Shown here in pieces: positions 8,826 through 17,000 of a DNA stretch of 27,547 bases. Every line of letters begins with the position of its first letter. Position 1 is the first letter of the stretch. The notes under the pieces were generated by a model that was not told the origin of the DNA, did no database searches, and worked only from the letters and a program-made list of their open reading frames with translations. The stretch is from Spirochaetia bacterium UBA5368 (GTDB lineage Bacteria; Spirochaetota; UBA4802; UBA5368). The position numbers and the translations under genes are program-made. The stretch is from contig DHPI01000071.1 of assembly GCA_002407865.1 (NCBI GenBank), forward strand, positions 4,359 to 31,905, read 5' to 3'.

Positions 8826-8897
8826 GATATATTGAAATTTTACACATATTTGTTTATTGGGGGAAATGGATTCATTTGCTTTTTTTAGGAGAGGGTT

Positions 8898-9377
8898 ATG
8901 TTCAAGGTCGGCGATAAGATTGTTTACCCGATGCACGGTGTTGGAATTATTGAAGCAATAGAAAAGAAAGTAGTACTTGGTAAAAGAGACAGGTTTTATC
9001 TTATTACTATCATTAACAGCGGAATGAAGGTCATGATCCCCGTTGAAAAGGCAGAAACAATTGGGATCAGGGCTATCATCCCAAAACGCGAAGTCAACAA
9101 GGTTCTCGATCTTCTGAGAGTAAAGGAATTTATTACAGAAGATGACTGGAAGCTCAGATATCAGGGTAACATCGATAAAGTAAAAAGCGGGTCAATCTAT
9201 GAAGTCGGCGAGGTTGCGCGCGACCTTTATAAACGCGGGAAAGAGAAAGAATTATCAATTATGGAGCGCAAACTCTACGAAAACGCGTACCAGTTGGTAA
9301 TTCACGAAATTGCGCTGGCAAAAGATATAAATATCGAGGAAGCCGGCAATCTGGTTTCAGAAGCCCTTTCCCAATAA
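8898..9377 (+). CDS. carD: CarD/CdnL-family RNA polymerase-binding transcription regulator
   Basis: A 159-aa protein of typical length. Residues 1-60 match the CarD_CdnL_TRCF (RID) fold that binds the RNA polymerase beta subunit, with the classic opening FKVGDKIVYPMHGVG and the later MIPVEKAE strand. Residues ~70-159 form the helical C-terminal domain that contacts promoter DNA (EVARDLYKRG, SIMERKLYENA). CarD proteins stabilise the open complex, chiefly at rRNA and growth promoters. The start has AGGAG six bases upstream and the gene has its own promoter and a following hairpin, so it looks monocistronic. CarD next to a PIN/TRAM membrane gene recurs in spirochaetes and some other phyla (recalled, not checked). 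Confidence 0.95.
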   Translation: MFKVGDKIVYPMHGVGIIEAIEKKVVLGKRDRFYLITIINSGMKVMIPVEKAETIGIRAIIPKREVNKVLDLLRVKEFITEDDWKLRYQGNIDKVKSGSIYEVGEVARDLYKRGKEKELSIMERKLYENAYQLVIHEIALAKDINIEEAGNLVSEALSQ

Positions 9378-9397
9378 TCCAGATTACTCCCCCCGTT

Positions 9398-9438
9398 TCG
9401 CGCTATTGCTTTAAAGGCATTAGCGCGTCATCATTTTT
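9398..9438 (+). terminator. Rho-independent terminator after carD
   Basis: A seven-base stem (CGCGCTA with TAGCGCG) continues, after one mismatch, into a further 4-5 pairs and is followed within a few bases by a run of six T. It lies 20 bases after the carD stop. Positions may be off by one base. Confidence 0.6.
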
Positions 9439-9535
9439 TACTCATGCAGCACCTGTCTGAGTGGCCGGAGTGTCCGGTTAATTAATTTATTTTTCACCAT
9501 AATTTTTATTACTATATAAAAGGAGTACGGCAATT

Positions 9536-10540
9536 ATGATAGCGATATTCAGAATTTTATTTATTCTTACATCGGTGATGTTTACGTGCCTGTATTACAT
9601 TAATGTATCTCTCCAGGCCGTCCTTATCGGCGGTATTGTCGCGGCGTTTGTTGCGCTTGTCACAATTATAGTTATCGAATACGTGTCGCATACCTTTTCC
9701 GCGCGCCTGCTGCTTTCCGCGATAATCGGTCTCATCATCGGACTCTTTCTTGCTCATATGATGACGCTTGCCTTTTCGTCGCTGCCGCTCGCTATTTCCC
9801 AGTCGCATGCGACTGTGATACGGGCACTGGTGTATCATATCGTCGGCTTCGCCATAATGCTGTTTTTTGTAATCAACAATGAAGATATCGCGCTTCTCAA
9901 CAAGATTATCCCGGAAAAGACCGAAGGGGGTAAAGAAAACGGCGGCTCATACAAGATTCTCGATACAAGTGTTATTATAGACGGCCGCATTGCCGATATC
10001 TGCGACACTGGTTTCATCGAAGGCATTCTTGTAATTCCCAATTTTGTTCTCAACGAACTCCAAATGATAGCAGATTCAGCGGACTCCATTAAGCGTAACA
10101 GGGGGAGGCGCGGCCTCGATATCCTTAACAAAATGCAGAAAGACCAGTCCATCATGGTCAAAATCTCCGACATGGACTTTCCCGAGATCAGCGAGGTCGA
10201 CGCGAAGCTGGTAAAGCTTGCCAAGGTGATGAAAGCGGTTATTATCACTAACGACTTCAACCTGAACAAGGTTGCGGAATTTCATGGCGTTCATGTATTG
10301 AACATCAACCAGCTTTCCAACGCCCTGAAGCCGATAGTCCTGCCGGGCGAGGAAATGAACGTATCGCTGATTAAAGAAGGGAAGGACCAGAACCAGGCGA
10401 TCGGCTATCTCGACGATGGCACCATGGTCGTCGTTGAAAACGGGCGCCGCAGGCTCAATCACGAGGTTGACGTGACCGTCACATCAGTACTCCAGACAAC
10501 AGCAGGGAGAATGATCTTTGCAAGGCTCAAGGAAGATTAA
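9536..10540 (+). CDS. Membrane PIN/TRAM-domain protein (YacL-like)
   Basis: The 334-aa protein has four predicted membrane helices in residues 1-112, a PIN nuclease-fold domain (~138-262) and a C-terminal TRAM domain (~268-332). The acidic PIN residues are Asp 143 ([11 protein letters not shown]), Glu 174 (VLNELQ), Asp 222 and Asp 240 ([12 protein letters not shown]), a complete set for metal-dependent RNase activity. TRAM domains bind RNA. Family members are often annotated YacL; their physiological substrate is not settled as far as I know. AGGAG lies ten bases before the ATG. Its end overlaps by 23 bases with the next gene, which starts at TTG inside it, so the two are translationally linked. 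Confidence 0.92.
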   Translation: MIAIFRILFILTSVMFTCLYYINVSLQAVLIGGIVAAFVALVTIIVIEYVSHTFSARLLLSAIIGLIIGLFLAHMMTLAFSSLPLAISQSHATVIRALVYHIVGFAIMLFFVINNEDIALLNKIIPEKTEGGKENGGSYKILDTSVIIDGRIADICDTGFIEGILVIPNFVLNELQMIADSADSIKRNRGRRGLDILNKMQKDQSIMVKISDMDFPEISEVDAKLVKLAKVMKAVIITNDFNLNKVAEFHGVHVLNINQLSNALKPIVLPGEEMNVSLIKEGKDQNQAIGYLDDGTMVVVENGRRRLNHEVDVTVTSVLQTTAGRMIFARLKED

Positions 10541-11126
10541 ACCCAGGGTACTTGCGATTTTCGGCAGCCCGCGCGGAAAGAAAAGTTACTCATCCGCTTT
10601 TCACCGCGCATTTCTCGAGCCGATCAGAAGCGCGGCGGTGGTACATAGCTTTCACGTGTACACCATGAAGATTGCTGCGTGTACGGCATGCGGGCATTGT
10701 CATACGCACGGCGATTGTATATTTGACGACGACATGAAGCGTATATACAGAGAACTCCGCAGCGCCGATATGATATCGATATCGTCGCCGCTCTATTTTT
10801 CATCACTCCCGGGGCCGCTGAAAATCCTGATCGATCGCTGCCAGATGATCTGGGAATTACGCGAAAGGAACGAATGGCCTGTAAAAAATGCACATGGTTT
10901 TTTTATCTCTTCGGGGGGGGCGGATTATACAAATATGTTTCTTCCGTCCGTAACGATAATACGGCATTTCTTCAATTCATTGCGCATCAGCTATGACGAA
11001 AAAAATTTTCTTCTCTTCCGCGGCATGGAAACAACTGCCGCCCATTCCGCGGCGTCGGAGCACATGACCCGCTGCGGTGAAATAGGCCAGCAGTATCTTT
11101 CTAAGCTCACAGGCACCGCAGAATAA
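10518..11126 (+). CDS. Flavodoxin-fold NAD(P)H-dependent FMN reductase / Fe-S flavoprotein-like
   Basis: A 202-aa protein opening with [12 protein letters not shown], the phosphate-binding loop for FMN in this family. It then has C-x2-C-x2-C-x5-C (Cys 55, 58, 61, 67), followed by DDDM. Iron-sulfur flavoproteins (Isf) use a compact Cys motif of this sort to hold a 4Fe-4S cluster; other members keep the Cys residues without a proven cluster. [19 protein letters not shown] is the usual central motif. The start is TTG at 10518, with GGGAG eight bases upstream, inside the end of the PIN/TRAM gene. No other start fits. It ends 15 bases from a convergent gene. Likely a cytoplasmic electron-transfer or quinone/FMN reductase. 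Confidence 0.85.
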   Translation: MQGSRKIKPRVLAIFGSPRGKKSYSSAFHRAFLEPIRSAAVVHSFHVYTMKIAACTACGHCHTHGDCIFDDDMKRIYRELRSADMISISSPLYFSSLPGPLKILIDRCQMIWELRERNEWPVKNAHGFFISSGGADYTNMFLPSVTIIRHFFNSLRISYDEKNFLLFRGMETTAAHSAASEHMTRCGEIGQQYLSKLTGTAE

Positions 11127-11141
11127 GCGCGGTCGTACCGA

Positions 11142-11432
11142 TTATTCGTGAAGATAGGGCTCGCCAAGTTCCTTAAAAGAAAACATTTTGAAGGCCCTGT
11201 TGCCATCATAGTCAAGTATCCGAAGGTCGTCCGTATCGCGAAGGTCCGCCGCAACAATGTTAAAATGCCCCTGGTACTTTTTCCTGGCCTCGTCGACCGA
11301 TATCTCATACACAATGAATTTGGTAATGCCTTTTGATATAAATTTTTGCACAAGGCCGTCATCAATATATTTTTGATTTGACGTCAGATAAAGCAAAGCC
11401 CCGTTCCCCGTTATTAATAATCCTGCTTTCAT
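11142..11432 (-). CDS. Conserved-looking 96-aa hypothetical protein
   Basis: Not recognised with confidence. The product begins MKAGLLITGNGALLYLTSN, and has alternating strands and helices: VQKFISKGITKFIVYEIS, then HFNIVAADLRDTDDLRILDYDG, then FKELGEPYLHE. There is no signal peptide or membrane segment, so it is probably a small cytoplasmic alpha/beta protein. The open frame extends to 11474, but the ATG at 11432 has a strong GGAGG six bases upstream and starts the globular sequence. It is convergent with the flavoprotein gene, with 15 bases between, and divergent from the micro-ORF and malic-enzyme-like gene. Confidence 0.75.
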   Translation of the reverse strand: MKAGLLITGNGALLYLTSNQKYIDDGLVQKFISKGITKFIVYEISVDEARKKYQGHFNIVAADLRDTDDLRILDYDGNRAFKMFSFKELGEPYLHE

Positions 11433-11510
11433 GTTCCGCCTCCAGAACCATCCAGGCAACCATACTACACACAATATCGCAATTGTTCAAGACGGTTTGT
11501 GCTAATTTGC

Positions 11511-11675
11511 ATGCATTTTTTACTCTTGTTGAATTTGCCTTTCGAGCTCGCTGCGGAAAATGCCGAATATATCGGCAATGGCATCGGTGAAATTGTAAAT
11601 TTCTTTACCGACGTATACGATAATTACAATAAATACGGCTCGGGCGCGACAATTCAGGGGATATACAAATTATGA
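11511..11675 (+). CDS. Candidate 54-aa micro-ORF, coupled to the next gene
   Basis: The frame opens with ATG at 11511 and ends at TGA 11673-11675, so its stop overlaps the next gene's ATG as ATGA, the classic arrangement for translational coupling. The peptide begins MHFLLLLNLPFELAAEN, with a short hydrophobic start, and continues as acidic, Tyr/Asn-rich sequence (EYIGNGIGEI, DVYDNYNKYG). GCC/GGC/ATC-type codons resemble neighbouring genes. There is no clear ribosome binding site before the ATG; the frame stays open upstream and a GTG at 11499 is a possible earlier start. I do not recognise the product. It may be a leader peptide or a chance frame. Confidence 0.4.
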   Translation: MHFLLLLNLPFELAAENAEYIGNGIGEIVNFFTDVYDNYNKYGSGATIQGIYKL

Positions 11676-12955
11676 AAATAATAATGAATATCACGATTCA
11701 GATCACGAAAGGGCAACTACCGACGGTAATACAGGAAATATATACACATGGCTGCGAAATTCATAAAACGATGCTGCATGACACGCTTGACGGACGGGAC
11801 ACATATTCCCTGGAAGTATCCTATTCAAACAGCGAGCTGTATAACAACCTGCTGGCAAAACTGAACTCACTTGGCGGCGGCATAAAAATAGTCGAGATTA
11901 AGAATATTCTCGAGGATACAATCATCGGCGGCCTTCTTCGTATGGTATTCAAACTTCCTATCGAAAGCCACGCCGATTACGAAATGAATCTTCTGGGGGC
12001 GGGCGCACTGATTACGGAAATGGCATCACGCGAAAATGCCATGCAATATTCCGGCATATCCCGCGCAATTGCGCTTATACACGGTGCGCCGAGAAAAGAC
12101 GCGACTCCCACAGCAGCGTATATCAGACGCCACGTAATGCTCGAAAAAGATTCCGCCCTCATACAGCGTTTCGTCGGATTGAACGGATATCCCATACTCA
12201 TCGAGTATAATCACATTGAGGATTTTTTTAAAACGCTTCAGGGAATCCAATCCGGCTTTTCCGCCATGCGCATCCAGGATATCGATGGAGTGGAAGACAG
12301 CACGGCATTCGAACAATTATACGACGCCGCGAATATGCCGATTCTTACACACGCATATGATGAACTGCCCCTGTCAATTCTCTCAGAGTTGATGCATCTC
12401 TTGAAAAAGAACCGAGTCGATAATGATATCACAAATATCGGGATAATCGGCATCAATGCCACGGCGCTGAGGCTCACCAGGCTGCTTGTCACAATGGGGT
12501 TTTCACGCATTCTCGGATGCGACAACAACGAAAAATTAATGCTCGTGTTCGAGAAAACCCATGGTATGGCGACCACGCCGGACAACATATTCAATAACGC
12601 GGATATACTGTTTATTTTCAAGAATCACTACACAATCGACGAGTTCTATAAAATCCGCGCGGGGCAGATGCTTTTTTCGTTAATTGAAGAGGAAGACGAG
12701 CTTGAAACCAGTGTGATACTCGAAAAAGGCGTAAAAGAATACATACCCTGTTCGCATATCGAATCAATGGTCTTTTTTCCAGGATTGCTGAAGGGCATGC
12801 TGCATACAGGGGTGCGCAGAATAACAGATTCGATGCTGATAGGCTTGGCCGAAAAGATGAACACGATGCGGTCATCCCGAACAGGGGAACAGACACTCTT
12901 CGGCACCCTTCACGAAAGGGTCGCCGAATTTACGCGGACAATTCAAATGGAATGA
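11672..12955 (+). CDS. ACT-domain, malic-enzyme-derived protein lacking catalytic residues
   Basis: The 427-aa protein has an ACT-like N-terminal domain (~5-85), as in some bacterial NAD-malic enzymes, then a shrunken malic domain (~105-240) and a Rossmann domain (~253-400, GIIGINATALRLTRLL, then ILGCDNNEK). Homology shows in ordered blocks: SALIQRFVGLNGYPILI for the KALLFKEFAGVDAFPI block, IQDIDGVED for LEDI, and NMPILTHAYDE for IPVFHDDQHG. Metal ligand Glu becomes Gln 202, the second Asp of HDDQ becomes Ala 228, the catalytic Lys position falls on Asp 160, and about 20 residues around the substrate loop are missing. Malate decarboxylation is therefore unlikely. It could be a sensor of an amino acid or nucleotide (inference). 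AGGGG lies 11 bases before the start. Confidence 0.75.
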   Translation: MKIIMNITIQITKGQLPTVIQEIYTHGCEIHKTMLHDTLDGRDTYSLEVSYSNSELYNNLLAKLNSLGGGIKIVEIKNILEDTIIGGLLRMVFKLPIESHADYEMNLLGAGALITEMASRENAMQYSGISRAIALIHGAPRKDATPTAAYIRRHVMLEKDSALIQRFVGLNGYPILIEYNHIEDFFKTLQGIQSGFSAMRIQDIDGVEDSTAFEQLYDAANMPILTHAYDELPLSILSELMHLLKKNRVDNDITNIGIIGINATALRLTRLLVTMGFSRILGCDNNEKLMLVFEKTHGMATTPDNIFNNADILFIFKNHYTIDEFYKIRAGQMLFSLIEEEDELETSVILEKGVKEYIPCSHIESMVFFPGLLKGMLHTGVRRITDSMLIGLAEKMNTMRSSRTGEQTLFGTLHERVAEFTRTIQME

Positions 12956-13756
12956 AACAGCTTGTTTACGGGGCTGCCTCCCCTCGATGATTATCCATGT
13001 AAGATTGTGGTAGACAAATGGATAATACGTGTACGAATGAAGGCCATCCGAAAATCCATATTTTTCCCTGACGTTCATATCTACAGACATTATCTTGTTA
13101 AATAATGGATACGGTTCCAGTACGCCTTCTTCCCCTGAAACGATACGAGTCCTTCCATCCCTTCCGATCATCACGATATCCGGATCAATCATTTCCCGTA
13201 TCTTCCGCACGCTCAACTGCAAAATGAATATGCCATGAACTGTGCCGTCCTTCAAAATTTTTGATGCGAGAAATATATAGTAGTTGCCGGAAAGATCGGG
13301 AAACGCGACGACATCGTCGACATATATCGATTCCCCCGTTCTCTGAAAGCATCTTTCGAGGGGGCTGTCCTTAAGCGATGTTCTCACATTTTTTCCGAAC
13401 AGATCATCATTTACCCTCGTATATACCACGACCCCGTGTTTATTTATTAAAATAAAGTCAGAGTACACGCCAGTCGTCACCGACTGGATCATTTCGGAAA
13501 TTGTTTCCCGTTCCAGCAGATAATATTTTTTCCCTCCCTCGTTCATTCTGTGCAGATGGGTCAGGTTTTTTATCAATTCCCGTTCAGTAATTACCGTAAC
13601 GGCGTTACACATATCCCTGTCACAGACAGAGAAGAAATTATCGAGTTTCCCCTCGAACTGTGTCACCGCACACTTTTGCTGAGACACGGACCCGGTACTA
13701 CAGGCACCGAACGCCAGCAGCATGCACACACATAGCGTTATCATTCCGGATTTCAT
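12872..13756 (-). CDS. Lipoprotein with a Cache/PDC-like extracellular sensor domain
   Basis: The 294-aa product has a lipoprotein signal peptide, hydrophobic residues 5-16 and then FGAC with Cys 19. The rest resembles a Cache (PDC) sensor domain: a long helix (~60-85), SDFILINKHGVVVYTRVNDDLFGKN, then GESIYVDDVVAFPDLSGNYYIFLASKIL, the usual order in chemoreceptor and histidine-kinase sensor modules. No transmitter domain follows, so it would act as a free-standing ligand-binding lipoprotein. ATG 13756 has GGGAG eight bases upstream; the longer frame to 13810 is not needed. The last 84 bases overlap, antisense, the end of the malic-enzyme-like gene. Domain call is by pattern only. Confidence 0.72.
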   Translation of the reverse strand: MKSGMITLCVCMLLAFGACSTGSVSQQKCAVTQFEGKLDNFFSVCDRDMCNAVTVITERELIKNLTHLHRMNEGGKKYYLLERETISEMIQSVTTGVYSDFILINKHGVVVYTRVNDDLFGKNVRTSLKDSPLERCFQRTGESIYVDDVVAFPDLSGNYYIFLASKILKDGTVHGIFILQLSVRKIREMIDPDIVMIGRDGRTRIVSGEEGVLEPYPLFNKIMSVDMNVREKYGFSDGLHSYTYYPFVYHNLTWIIIEGRQPRKQAVSFHLNCPRKFGDPFVKGAEECLFPCSG

Positions 13757-13886
13757 GCGTTTCACTCCCACAGGCATTCCAGGAAAGACCTGGTGTGTGT
13801 CTTTGACCATTATAGCCTGTTTCGATTATTACTTAATTGTCGAAGGAAAATAGCGCTTTTTTAAACCTTTTACGCGGTAACGGCTG

Positions 13887-13937
13887 AAAAAACACACTGA
13901 CGAAAAGAACCTGTTTTTCAGGACGTCGTGTTAGGTT
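13887..13937 (-). terminator. Possible terminator downstream of the FAD/Fe-S oxidoreductase
   Basis: On the minus strand the stretch can fold with arms ACAC/GTGT, GACG/CGTC and CCTG/CAGG nested around an A-rich loop, and ends in a run of six T (A-run at 13887-13892 on the plus strand). It lies about 90 bases past the stop at 14025. A separate perfect stem, GCCCCTT with AAGGGGC at 13951-13969, lies closer to the stop but has no T-run. Confidence 0.4.
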
Positions 13938-14024
13938 TTCAGTGAGATTCGCCCCTTTCTGGAAGGGGCTTTGCAATGATCATTCGCCCGGCAACAGATA
14001 TATCCAAGGATATTTTATATCCAA

Positions 14025-17000
14025 TTAAAACAGGATTTTTTCGACACCGTGCTTTTTTATCGCGCCGATATATTCCTTCTTCCAGTCTTTGCCGAGAAAT
14101 CGTTCAGCCGCAAAGACCACAAGCGATTTACCCTTGATCGACACCACGTCGTTAATTTTGGAAAGTCCCTGTACGCAGCTTGGGCATGTCGTGAGTATGG
14201 TGGCCCTGTGTCGTTTTGCGATTGAAATCACGTTTGCCTTCTTCCTCTCCCGCAGAATATTCGATATCTCGGGCGTCGACAGCGCGAGCGTCCCGCCTTC
14301 CCCGCAGCAATTCGGGATAAGCTCGGGCCTGCTGCCGAATAGCGCATCAAATGTTTTATTTACCCCCAGATAATGAAGCGGCGTGTGGCATGGCTCGTGA
14401 TACAGTAGAGGCTGCTTCGTTGCAAGCTGCTTTGTATACAGGCCTTCCTTTGCGATAAATTCATTGATATCCATTATCGTTGCGCCGGCAAACGTATTTT
14501 CAATCTCATATTTTTCGAGCATTTCAAAACAGGTGCCGCACGATACTATTATATTTTCAATGTCCATGTAGCCGGTTGTGTCCGCTATTCTGTGGAAAAT
14601 CACCCTGTTTTCATAGCTCTTCATATCCGCCTGGTCAATTCGTCCGTTCGCGAGAAGTGGGTATCCGCAGCAGAGAAATTCCGGAGGAATGACGACCCGT
14701 ACGCCCGCATTGTACAGAAGCGCCAGCGTGGCGATGCTTATGTCAGGAAACATCCGCTCTGAACCGCATCCGGGAAAATAGACCACGCTCTTTAAAACAG
14801 GCTTTCCGGAATTGGTAATCGAATAAAAACTGTTCGACCCCTTAAGCTTAAGTATTTCCCGGAATGATTTATCGCCGGCATGCGGCAGTCTTCCCTTGAG
14901 GATGCCGCCCAGCTTCGGGAACACCGCGTCGGTAACGTGGTGAAACGGCTTATTGGCGTAATACCCCACCCTCTGGGCCTTATACCCGATGTTGAGCATC
15001 AGAATGCGCAAAAGCTTATTGATATAGTAACCCTTTCTGCGAAGATAAAAGAGCGTAAACCAGGTAATGAATTTAAACTTCGACTTTTTACGCTGGATCA
15101 TAAGCTCGCGGATATTCAGCGTTACATCGCCGAAATCGATCTTCACCGGGCAGGGCGCCTGGCACTTGTGGCAAACCGTGCAGTGGTCGGATATCTCCTG
15201 GAGCTTTTTGAAATGCCTGAACGACAGCGTATTCGAAATCTGCGCGTCGTACAGCACGGCCTCTATAATGAGACCGACGCCAAGTATTTTATTCCGCGGA
15301 TTGAAAAACATCGTGCCGCCTGGATAATGCGTGTTGCACACCGATTTACACTTGCCGCAGCGGACGCACGACGCAATCGATGTCGACAGTTTCTCAAGGT
15401 CGGTTGCCTTTAAAATAAAGGCTTCAAGCTCGAGCAGATTGAACGACGGCGTATATATCCTGTTATGCGGAAAATCGGCGGTCAGCTTGCCAGGATTGAA
15501 TATATCGTCCGGATCATTTTCTATCTTATATTGCCGGTAGCTTTCCAGCACGTCCCTGTCTATAAAACGCAGCTTCGTCAGGCCGATACCGTGCTCGCCG
15601 GAAATGACGCCGCCCAGTTCCACCGCATGGCGCATCACCGTTCCCGCCGCGTCATCGGCCTCCTTCATCATGAGATAGTCGTTCGAGTAGACGGGTATGT
15701 TCACATGCACATTGCCGTCGCCAGCATGCATATGGGTGGCGATTATAATTTTTCTTTTCCTTTCGCTGTCGGTAATCGAGTTGAAACTCCGCAGCAGGTC
15801 TTCATAGCCGTGAAAAACCTGCGAGAAGTACTGTATAATATCATTCTCGAAAGCGATTTTAATAACGTTGTCCTGAATGCACTGGAATACGGTCCTCTCC
15901 CCATATTCGCCGGAGCCGTTCGCGAAAAAGATTTTCGCCGGAACATCGATGTTCTCGATGTACCCCAGGTAATCATTCTTCGTTTGCGAAAGCCGCGAAC
16001 GATACGTCGCAATCCTCTTCCTGACAACATCCTCTTCCTGCCTGTCAAGTTCGCGCCCCAGAAACGCCTCAACATCCTCCATTATGCGAATGTCGTTGCT
16101 TAATTCCTTCAGCAGATTGAGCTTTTCGATGAAATCGGCAAAATCTGGCAGTTTTTCCAGCGGAATAACGACATCCTCGTTCAGCTTGAACGCATTCGTA
16201 TGCTTCGCAATCGCGCCGAGGTTTTTCCGGTCCATCCAGAACAGTTCCCGATCGGCGTCATCGGCGGCGATTATTCCCTCCGTGTTGTATTTTTCCACCA
16301 TGCGCAGTACATCATCGCACGAGGCATTCAGTCTCGCTTCATCATTGCTTTCTATATCGACAAGCAATACGGCCTTCGGAATTTCCGTACGCTTCGACTT
16401 GTTGCGGTAATTTATCGCGACGACATATTTTTCATCAAAATGCTCGAGCGCCGTTAGAAACACATCGCTGTCCACTTCAAACGTGTTTTTTATATCCACG
16501 ATGGCCTTGGACGCGTTAATAAGGTTGTTGCCGAAAAACTCGAGGCAGATCGTTTTGCAAAAAGAGAAATGACGGTACAGCACAAACTTCGCCGACACGA
16601 TTATCCCGTCGCCGCCTTCCTTCTGAATTCCGGGCACTCCCTTGAGCGCCTTATTGGTGATATCTTTGCCAAGACCGCGTTTCCTGATTTCCGTTCCGCT
16701 GAGCGTAATCGTTTTAACCGGCGTTTCCCTGCCCTGATCCACCCTGCACACATCGAACACAATGTTGTCATTCTCCTGAATCTTCCGGTAGGGATGGCCG
16801 CGCCGCTTCACATCCAGTAAATGGCCATGCGCATCGACGATGCGGAAAGAATATATGTTGTCGATGGCGGTTCCCCACATCACGCATTTCTTGCCGCCGG
16901 CGTTTTCGGCGATGTTACCGCCGATTGTTGACGCCCATGCAGATGTCGGATCAGTCGCGAAAAGGAATCCCTTGCGTTCGCAGTACTCTATGACATTCTC

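Noticed and set aside
8205..8936. 243-aa open frame on the minus strand
   Set aside because: Antisense to the PBP1A transpeptidase domain and the carD promoter; no ribosome binding site or domain.
13951..13969. GCCCCTT/AAGGGGC hairpin as a terminator
   Set aside because: Stem is perfect but neither strand has a proper T-run after it; the nested structure at 13887-13937 is a better minus-strand candidate.
15465..16103. 212-aa open frame on the plus strand
   Set aside because: Antisense to the FAD/Fe-S oxidoreductase, whose motifs run straight through this region.
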